Below, piece after piece: positions 22,072 through 30,634 of a stretch of 39,992 bases of DNA. The notes under the pieces were generated by a model. That model had not been told where the DNA came from and did no database searches. It was given only the letters and a program-made list of their open reading frames with translations. The DNA is from Phycisphaeraceae bacterium. GTDB lineage: Bacteria; Planctomycetota; Phycisphaerae; Phycisphaerales; Phycisphaeraceae. How positions within the stretch are numbered: position 1 is the stretch's first letter; each line of letters begins with the position of its first letter. Both the position numbers and the translations under genes were made by a program. The stretch is from positions 1 through 39,992 of the forward strand of contig JADZCW010000040.1 of assembly GCA_020851395.1 (NCBI GenBank), given 5' to 3'.

Positions 22072-24909
22072 TTACTCGCCGAGTGTGCGTTTGACCTGGA
22101 CGACCTCATAACAGACCAGGCGGTCGCCGGGTTTGACGTCGTCGAAGTTGACCAGGTGGATGCCGCACTCGAGGCCGGAGCGGACGTCGCGGACGTCGTC
22201 CTTGAGCCGGCGGAGCGAGGCGATCTCGCGGTTCTCGGTGACCACGACGCTGTCGCGGATGACGCGCATCCGGCCGCTGCGGCGGATGATGCCGGTGGTG
22301 ACCAGGCAGCCGGCGACGGTGCCGACCTTGCCGACGCGGAAGATCTGGCGGACCTCGGCCTCCCCGTGCTGGGTCTCACGGAACTCGGGCGCGAGCATGC
22401 CCTCGATGGACTTCTTCACGTCCTCGACGAGCTCGTAGATGATGCGGTAGAGGCGGATGTCGACCTTGCGTTCGTCGGCCAGGTCGCGGGCGTGTGAGGA
22501 GGCGACGACGCCGAAGCCGACGATGACGGCGTCGGAGGCGTCGGCCAGCAGCACGTCGCTCTCGTTGATGCCGCCGACGGCCACGTGCAAGACGCGGACG
22601 GCGACCTCTTCGGTGCCGGCCTTGATCAGGCTGTCGCGCAGGACCTCGACCGAGCCCTGGACGTCGGCCTTGATGACCAGGCGGAGCTCCTTGGCCTGTC
22701 CGAGCTTGAGCTGGTCGGCGAAGTTGTCGAGGGTGACCTTGGTCTTGCTCGCCAGCTGCTTGGTCCGTTCGACCTCGCGGTACTGCATGGCGATGCGTTC
22801 AGCCTGCTGGAGCGAGTCGGTGACGTAGAACTTGTCGCCGGCGTCGGGGAGCATGTCGATGCCCGAGACCTCCAGCGGGGTGGCGGGGCCGGCGTCGCGG
22901 AGGCTCTTGCCCTTGTCGTCGGCCATGTCGCGGACGCGGCCGTAGGCCCGGCCGATGACGATGAAGTCGCCGACCTTGATCTGGCCCTGCTGCACGAGGA
23001 CGCGCGCCACGGGGCCGCGGCCCTCCTGCATCTGGGCCTCGATGACAATGCCGCGGGCCGTGCCGCCGTAGTCGGCCTTGAGTTCGAGAAGTTCAGCCCG
23101 GTAGTCGAGCATCTCCAGCAGTTCCTTGACGCCCTTGCCGCCGACGGCGCTGGTGCGGATGATCTCGGTCTCGCCGCCCCACTCGACGGGGTTCAGGCCC
23201 TGCTCGGCGAGCTGGCCGTAGATCCGGCGGATGTTCTCCTCGGTGGCCTCGGGCTTGTCGATCTTGTTCAGCGCCACCACGATCGGCACGCCGGCGGCGC
23301 GGGCGTGGTTGATCGACTCGACCGTCTGCGGCATCACGCCGTCGTCGGCCGCGACGACCAGCACGACGATGTCGGTCATGTTGGCACCGCGGGCGCGCAT
23401 GTGGGTGAAGGCCTCGTGGCCGGGCGTGTCCAGGAAGACGACGGTCTTTCCCTTGCCTCCCTCGTGGCCGGCGACGGTGACGCGGTAGGCGCCGACGTGC
23501 TGCGTGATGCCGCCGGCCTCGTGAGCCGCGACGTCGGCCTGGCGGATGCTGTCGAGCAGGCTGGTCTTGCCGTGGTCGACGTGGCCCAGGACGGTGACGA
23601 CCGGCGGGCGCGGGCGGACGTCGATCTCCTTGCGGCTCTCGAACTCCGCCAGCACGGTCTGCTCGTCGGTCTGCTGCTCCTTGACGACCAGCTCGATGTC
23701 GTACTCGAGGGCGACCTCCATCGCCGTCTCGGCTCCGATCGAGGAGTTGATCGTCGTCATCATCCCCTTCTTGAACAGGTACTTGATGATGTCGGCGGCC
23801 TTGATGCCCGTGGCGGCGGAGAGGTCCTTGATGAAGATGGGCTCGGCAATCTCGATCCGACCGGTGCCGGCCGCGGGGGCGATGGCGCCGGGGACGCCCT
23901 CCTTCTTCTTCATGTCGCGGCGGCGCTGCTTGAGGAAACCGGCGGCGCCGCGGAGTCGGGCGTCGAGCTCGAGCAGGTCCTGCTCGCTGAACTTGGTCGG
24001 CCCGGTGGGCAGCCCCTCGGCGGATCGGCCGCGGCGGGTGGTCAGGGAGCGGCGTTTGCCGCCGGCCTTCTTGCCGGCCGAGCCCTCGGCCTCACCGGCG
24101 GCCTGCTTGCCGCCGACGCCGCGACCACGGGCCGGGCCGCGCGAACGGGAGATCTCGCCGTCGTCGGACTCGTCGGTCTGACCGCCGCCGCCCGAGCCGG
24201 CCGGGCCGCGCTTGGGGCGCGGCGCCTGGACCTGGTCGGGACGTTCGATGCGGACGACGCGCGGGCCCTTGAGCACGGCCTCCTTGGGCTTGTCGAGTTT
24301 CTCGCCGGCGGGGCGGACGACCGTGGGGCGGTCGGGGACATTCGGCCGGCCGATCGGCGCCGGGGGCGCGGCACGGCGGGTGTCGAGCGGGGCGACGGCG
24401 CGGGCCTTGGCCTCGCCGTGCGGGTGCGCGGGCGTGGCGTGTCCGGCCGCGGGAGCGGCCTCCGGTGCGTGCGAGGCCTCCGCGGGCGGTTCAATGGATG
24501 GCGCGATCGCGTGAGGATGGGCCGGAACATCCTCGGCCGACTCGCGGGCGGGGGCATCGACGGCGGGGTGTTCGAGGCTGGAATCAGCCTCGGACGTCTC
24601 GGGCTCTTGCTCGGCGGTGGCGGCGCCGGCCGAGGCCGTCTCGGCGTGGTCTTCCTTCTTGCGATGGCCGGCGCGGGCGCGGGCCTTGCGCACCTTGGTC
24701 AGATCGACCTTCTCGGCCGTCTCGATGGCGGTGTGCGCTTCGCTCTCCTGGCTGAACCATTCCTTGATGGTCTGGATCAGCCCCAGCTTGACGGTCGACA
24801 TGTGGTTCTGGATGCCGGGCACGCCCTCGGCCTGGCACTTGTCCACAATCGCCTTGCTCGACACGCCCAGCTCTTTGGCGACCTCGAAGATCCGCTTGGC
24901 CTTAGCCAA
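22072..24909 (-). CDS. infB: Translation initiation factor IF-2
   Basis: The protein is 945 residues. It begins [20 protein letters not shown], the IF2_N domain. About 330 residues rich in Ala, Pro, Arg and Lys follow, unusually long, then a second IF2_N-like block ([20 protein letters not shown]) and the G domain with GHVDHGKT (about 441-448), DTPGHEAF and NKID. Domains II-IV complete the protein. IF-2 positions initiator tRNA on the 30S subunit. I set the start at TTG 24909 because GGAAGGAG lies six bases upstream; the frame extends to another TTG at 24939 without such a site. It is co-directional with nusA 81 bases away. Confidence 0.95.
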   Translation of the reverse strand: MAKAKRIFEVAKELGVSSKAIVDKCQAEGVPGIQNHMSTVKLGLIQTIKEWFSQESEAHTAIETAEKVDLTKVRKARARAGHRKKEDHAETASAGAATAEQEPETSEADSSLEHPAVDAPARESAEDVPAHPHAIAPSIEPPAEASHAPEAAPAAGHATPAHPHGEAKARAVAPLDTRRAAPPAPIGRPNVPDRPTVVRPAGEKLDKPKEAVLKGPRVVRIERPDQVQAPRPKRGPAGSGGGGQTDESDDGEISRSRGPARGRGVGGKQAAGEAEGSAGKKAGGKRRSLTTRRGRSAEGLPTGPTKFSEQDLLELDARLRGAAGFLKQRRRDMKKKEGVPGAIAPAAGTGRIEIAEPIFIKDLSAATGIKAADIIKYLFKKGMMTTINSSIGAETAMEVALEYDIELVVKEQQTDEQTVLAEFESRKEIDVRPRPPVVTVLGHVDHGKTSLLDSIRQADVAAHEAGGITQHVGAYRVTVAGHEGGKGKTVVFLDTPGHEAFTHMRARGANMTDIVVLVVAADDGVMPQTVESINHARAAGVPIVVALNKIDKPEATEENIRRIYGQLAEQGLNPVEWGGETEIIRTSAVGGKGVKELLEMLDYRAELLELKADYGGTARGIVIEAQMQEGRGPVARVLVQQGQIKVGDFIVIGRAYGRVRDMADDKGKSLRDAGPATPLEVSGIDMLPDAGDKFYVTDSLQQAERIAMQYREVERTKQLASKTKVTLDNFADQLKLGQAKELRLVIKADVQGSVEVLRDSLIKAGTEEVAVRVLHVAVGGINESDVLLADASDAVIVGFGVVASSHARDLADERKVDIRLYRIIYELVEDVKKSIEGMLAPEFRETQHGEAEVRQIFRVGKVGTVAGCLVTTGIIRRSGRMRVIRDSVVVTENREIASLRRLKDDVRDVRSGLECGIHLVNFDDVKPGDRLVCYEVVQVKRTLGE

Positions 24910-24990
24910 AATAGACTCCTTCCTGACCGACCGGCCCAACCACCGTGCGGCGAGAACGCGCCGCCGGCTCGTCTATCCTCCCCATCACGA

Positions 24991-26442
24991 TCAAGCGCTC
25001 TTGTCCTGTTCCGGCTGCTCCGGCGATTGCTCGCCCGAGGACTCGGACGGGGCATCCGACGCTTGCGAGGCCTCCGGAGTTTCGGCGGCTTCCGAGGGCA
25101 ATTCGCTCTTGCGCGCCTCGAGCATGTCCAGGATGCTGCCCTCGGCCGGCGCCCCTTCCGGAACGGGAGCAGGCCCCTGCCCCAGCAATGCCGCCGCCTG
25201 AGCCTCGCCCGCCTCGCCGTCGACGATGCCGCCGGCCAGCTCCGCGGCCCGACGCCGCTCGGACTCTTCCTTCTCTTTCTGCTGCTCTTCGGCGACAATC
25301 TTGCCCTTCTCGGCGGCGACCTTGATCACCTGCTCGGCCTGCTCGGACGTGCACTCGAGGGCCTCGGACAGGAACGTCGGTCCGACCTCCTCAACGTCGA
25401 ACACGCTGATGACGCCCAAGGCCGCGAGCCGATCGATCTTCTCCTCGACGACGCCCTCGACGGTCAAGAGCGTGGCCTGCATGGTGTCCAGGCTCTTGGT
25501 GAACTCGGCCGGCGTGAGGATGTCGATGTCCCAGTTGGTCAGGCGCGCGGCCAGGCGCACGTTCTGCCCCCGCTTGCCGATCGCCAGCGAGAGCTGGTCC
25601 TCGTTGACGACGACGGTGGCGCGCCCGAGCTCGAAGCAGAGGCTGATCTCGACGACCTCGGCGGGCTTGAGCGAGTGCTGGATGAGGATCTGGCTCGACT
25701 CGTTCCAGCGGACGATGTCGATCTTCTCGCCGCCAAGCTCGTCGACGATGTTCTTGATGCGGCTGCCTCGCACGCCGACGCAGGCGCCGACGGCGTCGAC
25801 CTTCGAGTCGATGGAGCTGACGGCGATCTTGGTCCGGTGCCCGGGCTCGCGGGCCATGGCCTTGACCTCAATAATGCGCTCGGCCACCTCGGGAACCTCA
25901 ACCTCGAACAGTCGCTTGATGAAGTCGGGGTTGGCCCGCGACAACACGATCTTGACCTGGTTGCCGACGTCCCGGACGTCGAGGATCAGGCAGCGGACAC
26001 GCTCGCCGGGCTGGTGCTGCTCGCCGGGGATCTGCTCGCTGCGGGGCATGAAGCCCTCGGCCCGGCCGATCGAGATGACCAACGCGCCGCCCTCGTAGCG
26101 CTGGGCGGTGCCGGTGATCAGCTCGCCGACGCGGCCGGCGAATTCGTTGTAGATGCTCGAACGCTCGTCCTCACGGAAGCGCTGGATCATGACCTGCTTG
26201 GCGGTCTGGGCGGGGATGCGGCCGAGGGTGGCCAGGGGGACCTCCTCGCCGCCGCGCCACAGACGGATCTGGCCGCTCATGCGATCGACCTGCGAGGTGA
26301 ATTCGTCGGTGTCCACGGCGTTGAAGTGCTTGCGGGCGGCGGAGATCATCGCCTGCTCGATGTCCGAAAAGAGCGACTCCTTGTCCACGTTGCGGTCGCG
26401 GGAGATCGAGTCCACCAGTCGTACGAGTTCTTGGCCGTTCAT
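24991..26442 (-). CDS. nusA: Transcription termination/antitermination factor NusA
   Basis: The protein is 483 residues. The N-terminal RNA-polymerase-binding domain (MNGQELVRLVDSISRDRNVDKE), an S1 domain (about 95-165), two KH domains (VGVRGSRIKNIVDELGGEKIDIV and LAIGKRGQNVRLAARLTNWDIDIL) and an HhH-like region are in the standard order. The last 120 residues are an acidic Glu/Gln/Ala/Pro tail. ATG 26442 follows AAGGACAGCGAC. No rimP gene precedes it, unlike the common rimP-nusA-infB order. A terminator and a structured RNA lie upstream. Confidence 0.95.
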   Translation of the reverse strand: MNGQELVRLVDSISRDRNVDKESLFSDIEQAMISAARKHFNAVDTDEFTSQVDRMSGQIRLWRGGEEVPLATLGRIPAQTAKQVMIQRFREDERSSIYNEFAGRVGELITGTAQRYEGGALVISIGRAEGFMPRSEQIPGEQHQPGERVRCLILDVRDVGNQVKIVLSRANPDFIKRLFEVEVPEVAERIIEVKAMAREPGHRTKIAVSSIDSKVDAVGACVGVRGSRIKNIVDELGGEKIDIVRWNESSQILIQHSLKPAEVVEISLCFELGRATVVVNEDQLSLAIGKRGQNVRLAARLTNWDIDILTPAEFTKSLDTMQATLLTVEGVVEEKIDRLAALGVISVFDVEEVGPTFLSEALECTSEQAEQVIKVAAEKGKIVAEEQQKEKEESERRRAAELAGGIVDGEAGEAQAAALLGQGPAPVPEGAPAEGSILDMLEARKSELPSEAAETPEASQASDAPSESSGEQSPEQPEQDKSA

Positions 26443-26588
26443 GTCGCTGTCCTTGCCCGCCGGGCCTGTCGCCCGGTCGGTGTGTTTCAAGTTGTTCGGT
26501 CGTGAGGTTGTCGAATCGAGCGTCGAGTCGGGATGGGGTTCTCTTGCGGGGTCTCCTGGGGGGATGAACCGGGGCGGCAATGCCTCTT

Positions 26589-26625
26589 AAAAAAACAAAC
26601 CACGATCCGCCCAGAGCGTTCGTGG
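26589..26625 (-). terminator. Rho-independent terminator upstream of nusA
   Basis: On the minus strand CCACGA (26625-26620) pairs with TCGTGG (26605-26600), with an inner CGC/GCG, followed by TTTGTTTTTTT. It lies 147 bases before the nusA ATG in the same direction. It either ends an upstream RNA or attenuates nusA. Confidence 0.8.
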
Positions 26626-26811
26626 CCTGCGCCTGACCCGTCGAGCGGAACTCGCCTGCCTACGGGGCAGACCTCCCGACAACGGGTCGACCGCGATGCA
26701 CACCTGCGCCTAAACCATATCCCCTCCTTTGCGGGGTTCCCAGGTCCAGCGGGCAGTCGCCCGCGGGAACTTGGGGGGTCCAGACGCCTTGGGAGCCTGC
26801 GGAACAGGCTC
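26589..26811 (-). ncRNA. Candidate structured leader or small RNA upstream of nusA
   Basis: Consecutive perfect stems on the minus strand are GAGCCTG/CAGGCTC (loop TTCCG, 26811-26793), GTTCCC/GGGAAC (26770-26765 with 26741-26736) enclosing GCGGGC/GCCCGC, and GACCCGT/ACGGGTC (26641-26635 with 26688-26682) enclosing CTGCC/GGCAG and CGAG/CTCG. The series ends in the terminator. It does not match what I know of 6S, SRP, RNase P or tmRNA. It contains AAAGGAGGGG followed by the two-codon frame ATG GTT TAG (26718-26710). The 5' end is unknown. Confidence 0.45.
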
Positions 26812-27256
26812 GACGGCGGCGGCAAGCTCGGTGGCTGCCGCTGCCATCAATGTACCCGAGGCCTCAGGCCGGAATGTCGCAGCGCATCATGCACAGGTCA
26901 CGCTCCGGTCGTACACGGACGCAAGTCAGAACGAATACTGTAGATAACGTGAACTTATTGTCAAGCGGGAGCGAGGGATCGCCAGGCCTCCCGCGGCGAA
27001 AAGCCATCGACGAAAAGATTAAAAGAACGGCCTCTAAGGCTGATTCAAGAGGTCGGCGGCGATGGGTGCTCATTCTGATCATCAAGCGCCAGGTTTGACT
27101 CCCCTATCCGCACTGACAACTTCATTAGTGGCATTTTTATAAGCACAAGGTAAACTCAGAACTTTAGTACCGTCACTGGTGCCAGCCCCCCTATCGGCGA
27201 ACTCGCCAGAGTCACCCACCGCCGAGCCATTCGGTCAGATCACACAAGGTGTGCAG
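26812..27256. other. Non-coding divergent spacer, less GC-rich toward its right end
   Basis: I see no convincing gene here. The part from about 26930 to 27170 is clearly richer in A and T than the rest of the window and probably holds the promoter of the glycosyltransferase gene; TTTTTATAAG near 27135 is a possible -10 region, but no good -35 partner is evident. Confidence 0.4.
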
Positions 27257-28414
27257 ATGCAAGGTCGTGGCAGCCACGACAGCGCTGGTGCCCTACTTGA
27301 CCCCTCCGCCCCGACCGGGTCGGAGCCCGCTGCGACGTCGACGCGCGCGAGCCTGTCGACGGGGACCGTGCAGACGCCTGCCGGGCAGACACTGCGGCCA
27401 GGGGTGACGGTCCTGATCCCGGCCTACAACGAGTCGGCCAGCATCGCCGACACGATCAAGAGCCTCCAAGCACAGACCGTCAAGCCCACCGTCATCCTCG
27501 TCGTCGACGACTGCTCGAAGGACAACACGGGACAGATCGCCCGCGACCTGGGGGCGACGGTCATCCGGCCGGAGAAGAACACAGGCTTCAAGGCCGGGGC
27601 ACAGATCTTCGGGCTCAAGCAGATCGACACCGAGTTCGTGCTGGCCATCGACGCCGACACAACGCTGGCCCCCGACGCCCTCGAGCGCATCCTCGCCCCC
27701 ATGGCGGACCCGAAGAACGGGGCGGCGTGCGGCATGGTCCTGCCCCGCTACGTCAAGACCATCTGGGAGCGCGGCCGGTACGTCGAATACCTCTTCGCCT
27801 TCACCTTCGGCAAGGCGATCCAGAATCACTACCACCGGCCGATGATCGCCTCGGGCTGCTTCACGATCTACCGCACGGACCTGCTGCGCAAGATCGGCGC
27901 CTGGCAGCCGCGGACCGTTGCCGAAGACCTGGACCTGACCTGGACCTTCTTCGCCAACGGATACAACATCGCCTTCGTCGAGAAGGCCGTCTGCTACCCG
28001 ATCGAGCCGCACGACTTCCACTTCCTCCGCAAGCAGCTCAAACGCTGGTCGCACGGTTTCTTCCAGTGCATGCGGATTCACTGGCGGATGGTGCTCGATC
28101 AACCCTACCTCCGCTCGATGATCGCGGTGGGCATGTGGGACGCGTTGATCGCGTCGATTGTCTATCTGTTCCTGCTGCCGCTCTTGGCGGTGCTGCTGCA
28201 CCCGATCTACCTGCTGCTCTACTTCATCGACGCGCCGGTGGTGGCGGTGCCGGTGCTGATCGGGGCGGCTCGACGTGGGCAATTCTGGAAGGCGCTGATC
28301 AGCCTCCCGGGTTTTTTCGTGCTTCGACTGGTCAACTCGGTATTCATGCTCGAGGCGGCGTGGAGCGAACTGATCCTTCGCAAGCCGCTGGCCGTTTTTG
28401 AGAAGGGACATTAG
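27257..28414 (+). CDS. Membrane family 2 glycosyltransferase (processive, BcsA/HasA-like)
   Basis: The protein is 385 residues. VTVLIPAYNES (50-60) opens the GT-A domain; D132-A-D134 is the metal-binding DxD, E223-D224 in VAEDLDL the acceptor-site acid, and Q260-LKRW264 the QxxRW motif of processive beta-glycan synthases. Hydrophobic segments at about 285-335 and 345-370 place it in the inner membrane. It probably polymerises or elongates an exopolysaccharide. ATG 27257 has AAGGT six bases upstream; an in-frame GTG at 27179 would add 26 residues of low-complexity sequence. The next gene follows at two bases and is likely a partner. Confidence 0.9.
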   Translation: MQGRGSHDSAGALLDPSAPTGSEPAATSTRASLSTGTVQTPAGQTLRPGVTVLIPAYNESASIADTIKSLQAQTVKPTVILVVDDCSKDNTGQIARDLGATVIRPEKNTGFKAGAQIFGLKQIDTEFVLAIDADTTLAPDALERILAPMADPKNGAACGMVLPRYVKTIWERGRYVEYLFAFTFGKAIQNHYHRPMIASGCFTIYRTDLLRKIGAWQPRTVAEDLDLTWTFFANGYNIAFVEKAVCYPIEPHDFHFLRKQLKRWSHGFFQCMRIHWRMVLDQPYLRSMIAVGMWDALIASIVYLFLLPLLAVLLHPIYLLLYFIDAPVVAVPVLIGAARRGQFWKALISLPGFFVLRLVNSVFMLEAAWSELILRKPLAVFEKGH

Positions 28415-28416
28415 TC

Positions 28417-28863
28417 ATGGCAGCGGGTCTTCCCAGCACGGGCATCGGCGGCATCTTCTACCTTCTGTTGGTCCTCTGGATGCCGCTGCGCGAGCTGCAT
28501 CTGACGTTCCAGGGGCGTAGCAGCCTCGCCCGCTGGCGGGGAATCGCGATGCACTGGTTCGTCGTCGGGTGCATGATCGGGATGATCTTCGGCCAGGGCT
28601 ACCTCATGGACGCCATGTGCGAGTGGCTGCTGAAGATCTCTCCGCTGGACTCGTCGTGGCAGCTGGCGAGCATGCTGCTGGACGACGCATCGTCGCCGGC
28701 GTTCGCGCTGACGCCGTTCGTGCTGCTGGTACTGGTGCTCGGGGCGGTGCACGTGGCCCGGGCGATGGCGCATCGGCAGCCCGCGACTCCCCTGCCGGCC
28801 TCGACGACGGCTCAGCAGGTCGCAACCCCCACCCTGGCGGCCGGCGAAGCCGCGACGGTGTGA
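28417..28863 (+). CDS. Small membrane protein paired with the GT2 synthase
   Basis: The protein is 148 residues and I do not recognise the family. Three hydrophobic helices are visible: about 10-25 (GIGGIFYLLLVLWMPL), 44-60 (MHWFVVGCMIGMIFGQG) and 98-113 (LTPFVLLVLVLGAVHV). A Pro/Thr/Ala-rich tail of about 30 residues follows. The ATG lies two bases after the synthase stop, so the two are surely co-translated. By analogy with small partners of polysaccharide synthases it may stabilise or assist the GT2; that is inference. Confidence 0.75.
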   Translation: MAAGLPSTGIGGIFYLLLVLWMPLRELHLTFQGRSSLARWRGIAMHWFVVGCMIGMIFGQGYLMDAMCEWLLKISPLDSSWQLASMLLDDASSPAFALTPFVLLVLVLGAVHVARAMAHRQPATPLPASTTAQQVATPTLAAGEAATV

Positions 28864-28947
28864 AGCGACGGATTCCGTGGGCTCAACGACCAGCGGGAAT
28901 TCTCACCTGCCCCTGCCAGCCGTGAGGCACCTGGCTGTTTCAACCGC

Positions 28948-28978
28948 TTGACACCCCGTGCCCAGCCGGGACAATAAA
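28948..28978 (+). promoter_or_regulatory. Possible promoter of tRNA-Gly
   Basis: A perfect TTGACA (28948-28953) is followed by AATAAA (28973-28978), 19 bases later, about 32 bases before the tRNA. The spacing is slightly long. Confidence 0.5.
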
Positions 28979-29010
28979 TCCCGTCGGCCGGCCCCCCTGC
29001 CGACCGCCGT

Positions 29011-29083
29011 GCGGGTGTAACTCAGTTGGTAGAGTGTCAGCTTCCCAAGCTGAATGTCGCCGGTTCGAATCCGGTCACCCGCT
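29011..29083 (+). tRNA. tRNA-Gly (anticodon CCC)
   Basis: It is a 73-nt cloverleaf. Acceptor GCGGGTG/CACCCGC, D arm ACTC/GAGT, anticodon stem TCAGC/GCTGA with loop TTCCCAA (anticodon CCC), and T arm GCCGG-TTCGAAT-CCGGT with one G-U closing pair. The discriminator is T and CCA is not encoded. Confidence 0.96.
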
Positions 29084-29216
29084 TTGAGCCCCCCTTCCGC
29101 GACGCAACATTTCCCCTGACCTGCATCCCCCGTTGACCGGCTGACCCGGCGGGATGTAATTTCCCGCCCCCGGCCTAACGCTGGGGCCCGAGCTTGACGA
29201 TAAAAACGTCCGATCA

Positions 29217-29242
29217 CCGTCTGCCAGGCGACGGATTTTTTT
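29217..29242 (+). terminator. Terminator downstream of tRNA-Gly
   Basis: CCGTC (29217-29221) pairs with GACGG (29230-29234), followed by A and seven T. The stem is short but the T-run is good. Confidence 0.6.
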
Positions 29243-29370
29243 CGTTTTTCGCCGAACCGCCCTGGCACCCCCTCCGTAGAAAGGGGTGAAGCGGGCGGGA
29301 ACGCGACCCCTGCCCAGCAGATCAGACTTGTGACTTCTCCTTTCCTCCTTGTGCGTGCGTGACGCAGACG

Positions 29371-29413
29371 TGAAACGACCCCTTCGCTCCGAGCGACGGG
29401 GCCGTTTCATTTT
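29371..29413. terminator. Long bidirectional-type hairpin
   Basis: TGAAACG (29371-29377) pairs with CGTTTCA (29403-29409), then CCCC/GGGG, then TCGCT/AGCGA around loop CCG, followed by TTTT. One A-C mismatch interrupts it. A-rich and T-rich flanks could make it work on either strand. Confidence 0.65.
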
Positions 29414-29619
29414 GGGGCATAACGACGCGCCAGAGCTTGGTACATCCCCCAAGACGGGTTATCGGAGCCTCTGCCCCAGGCCAAGGGGTCGGCAGGCGAC
29501 GTAAACCCTTTGCTAATCCGCGCCCCGGGGGCCTGGGGCGTTAAGTGGTCGGGATGTTAGGACGATGTCTTCCTTGCGGTCTGTAACGGATTTACCGACC
29601 GGGCAAACCGTCGGCGCAG

Positions 29620-29636
29620 GGTGGCACTGTGCCACC
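29620..29636. promoter_or_regulatory. 17-base palindrome upstream of the ABC transporter operon
   Basis: GGTGGCAC and GTGCCACC flank a single T. The perfect dyad lies 62 bases before the permease ATG and looks like an operator for a dimeric regulator. The regulator is not in the window. Confidence 0.5.
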
Positions 29637-29698
29637 ACCGAGCCGACAGGACACCACGCCGGGGCAGAGTCAGGAGTGTCTGGACGTTGTCAGCTGTC

Positions 29699-30577
29699 AT
29701 GCCCCTTACCGTTGATCCCGTGACCCCGGCCGCCGGCGCTCATGCCGCGCCGCCCGGGCGAGAGGTTGTTCTCCGCCCCGGCCGACGGAGCTGGCTCGGG
29801 GAGCTGCGCGAGCTGTGGGACTACCGCGACCTGGTCTTGCTGCTGGGCCTGCGCGACGTGCAGGTCCGCTACAAGCAGACCGCCTTGGGCGCGGCCTGGG
29901 CGATCCTCCAGCCGCTGATGACGATGGTGGTGCTCAACCTCTTCTTCGGGCGGCTGCTGGGGGTGGCGCAGCACGTGCACGGGATCCCCTACCCGATCTT
30001 CGTCATCGCGGGGCTCCTGCCGTGGACGCTGTTCTCCACGGCGGTGACGGCGGCGAGCAACAGCCTGGTGACACACGCGGGGATCATTCAGAAGGCGTAC
30101 TTCCCCCGGCTGGCGGTGCCCATCGCGGCCGTCGGGGCGCCGCTGGTGGACTGCGCTGTGGGTCTGCTGGTGCTGGCGGGGATGATGGCATGGTTCGGCG
30201 TGGCGGTGAGCTGGAAGCTGATGCTCTTGCCGCTGCTGCTGGCCTCGACGCTCACGGCGGTGCTGGGGATCGGGATCCTGCTGGCGAGCATCACGGTCTG
30301 GTACCGCGACTTCAGGCACGTGATCGGGTTCATGCTGCAGGTCGGGTTTTTCCTGACGCCGGTGATCTATCCGGTGAAAATCGTGCGGGAAGAATTCCAG
30401 GCTCTGCTGTCGCTCAACCCGATCGGCGGGGTGATCGAGGCGTTCCGGGCGGTGATCCTGGACACGCCGATCCCGTGGATGCACTGGTCGATCTCCGCGA
30501 CGACGGGCTGCCTGGCCCTGGTCGTGGGGCTGATGCACTTTGTGCGAATGGAGCGCCGCTTCGCGGACGTGGTCTGA
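29699..30577 (+). CDS. ABC-2 type polysaccharide/polyol export permease (Wzm-like)
   Basis: The protein is 292 residues. RDLVLLLGLRDVQVRYKQTALGAAWAILQPLMTM is the ABC2_membrane (TagG/Wzm) entry; six hydrophobic segments follow, with a conserved SITVWYRDFRHVIGFMLQVGFFLTPVIYP block near the end. It forms the inner-membrane channel that exports lipid-linked O-antigen, capsule or similar glycans with the ATPase encoded next. I use ATG 29699; a GTG at 29621 falls inside the palindrome and is unlikely. It is the first gene of the glycan export operon. Confidence 0.92.
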   Translation: MPLTVDPVTPAAGAHAAPPGREVVLRPGRRSWLGELRELWDYRDLVLLLGLRDVQVRYKQTALGAAWAILQPLMTMVVLNLFFGRLLGVAQHVHGIPYPIFVIAGLLPWTLFSTAVTAASNSLVTHAGIIQKAYFPRLAVPIAAVGAPLVDCAVGLLVLAGMMAWFGVAVSWKLMLLPLLLASTLTAVLGIGILLASITVWYRDFRHVIGFMLQVGFFLTPVIYPVKIVREEFQALLSLNPIGGVIEAFRAVILDTPIPWMHWSISATTGCLALVVGLMHFVRMERRFADVV

Positions 30578-30634
30578 CCCCCCGAAAATGGACGCCGGTG
30601 CGGATGGCGTCATGGGTTGATGAAGGAACGCAGG

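Larger units (their letters stand above)
29243..29698. other. Non-coding spacer before the ABC transporter operon
   Basis: I find no convincing gene in these 456 bases. They hold the second terminator-like hairpin (29371-29413) and the 17-base palindrome (29620-29636). The remaining sequence shows no repeat or RNA gene that I can identify. Confidence 0.5.

Noticed and set aside
22585-26505. A 1306-codon open frame on the plus strand opposite infB and nusA
   Set aside because: It mirrors genuine minus-strand genes with clear IF-2 and NusA domains. In very GC-rich DNA the opposite strand is often free of stops; its Leu/Asp/Gly-rich translation has no domain.
26656-26690. A B12-box-like stretch (GTCGGGAGGTCTGCC on the minus strand)
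   Set aside because: It matches only part of the B12 box and the other conserved cobalamin-riboswitch elements are absent; the same bases are explained by the local stems.
26850-27098. An 82-codon basic open frame in the nusA/GT2 spacer
   Set aside because: It has no ribosome-binding site or domain and an Arg/Ser/Lys-rich random look.
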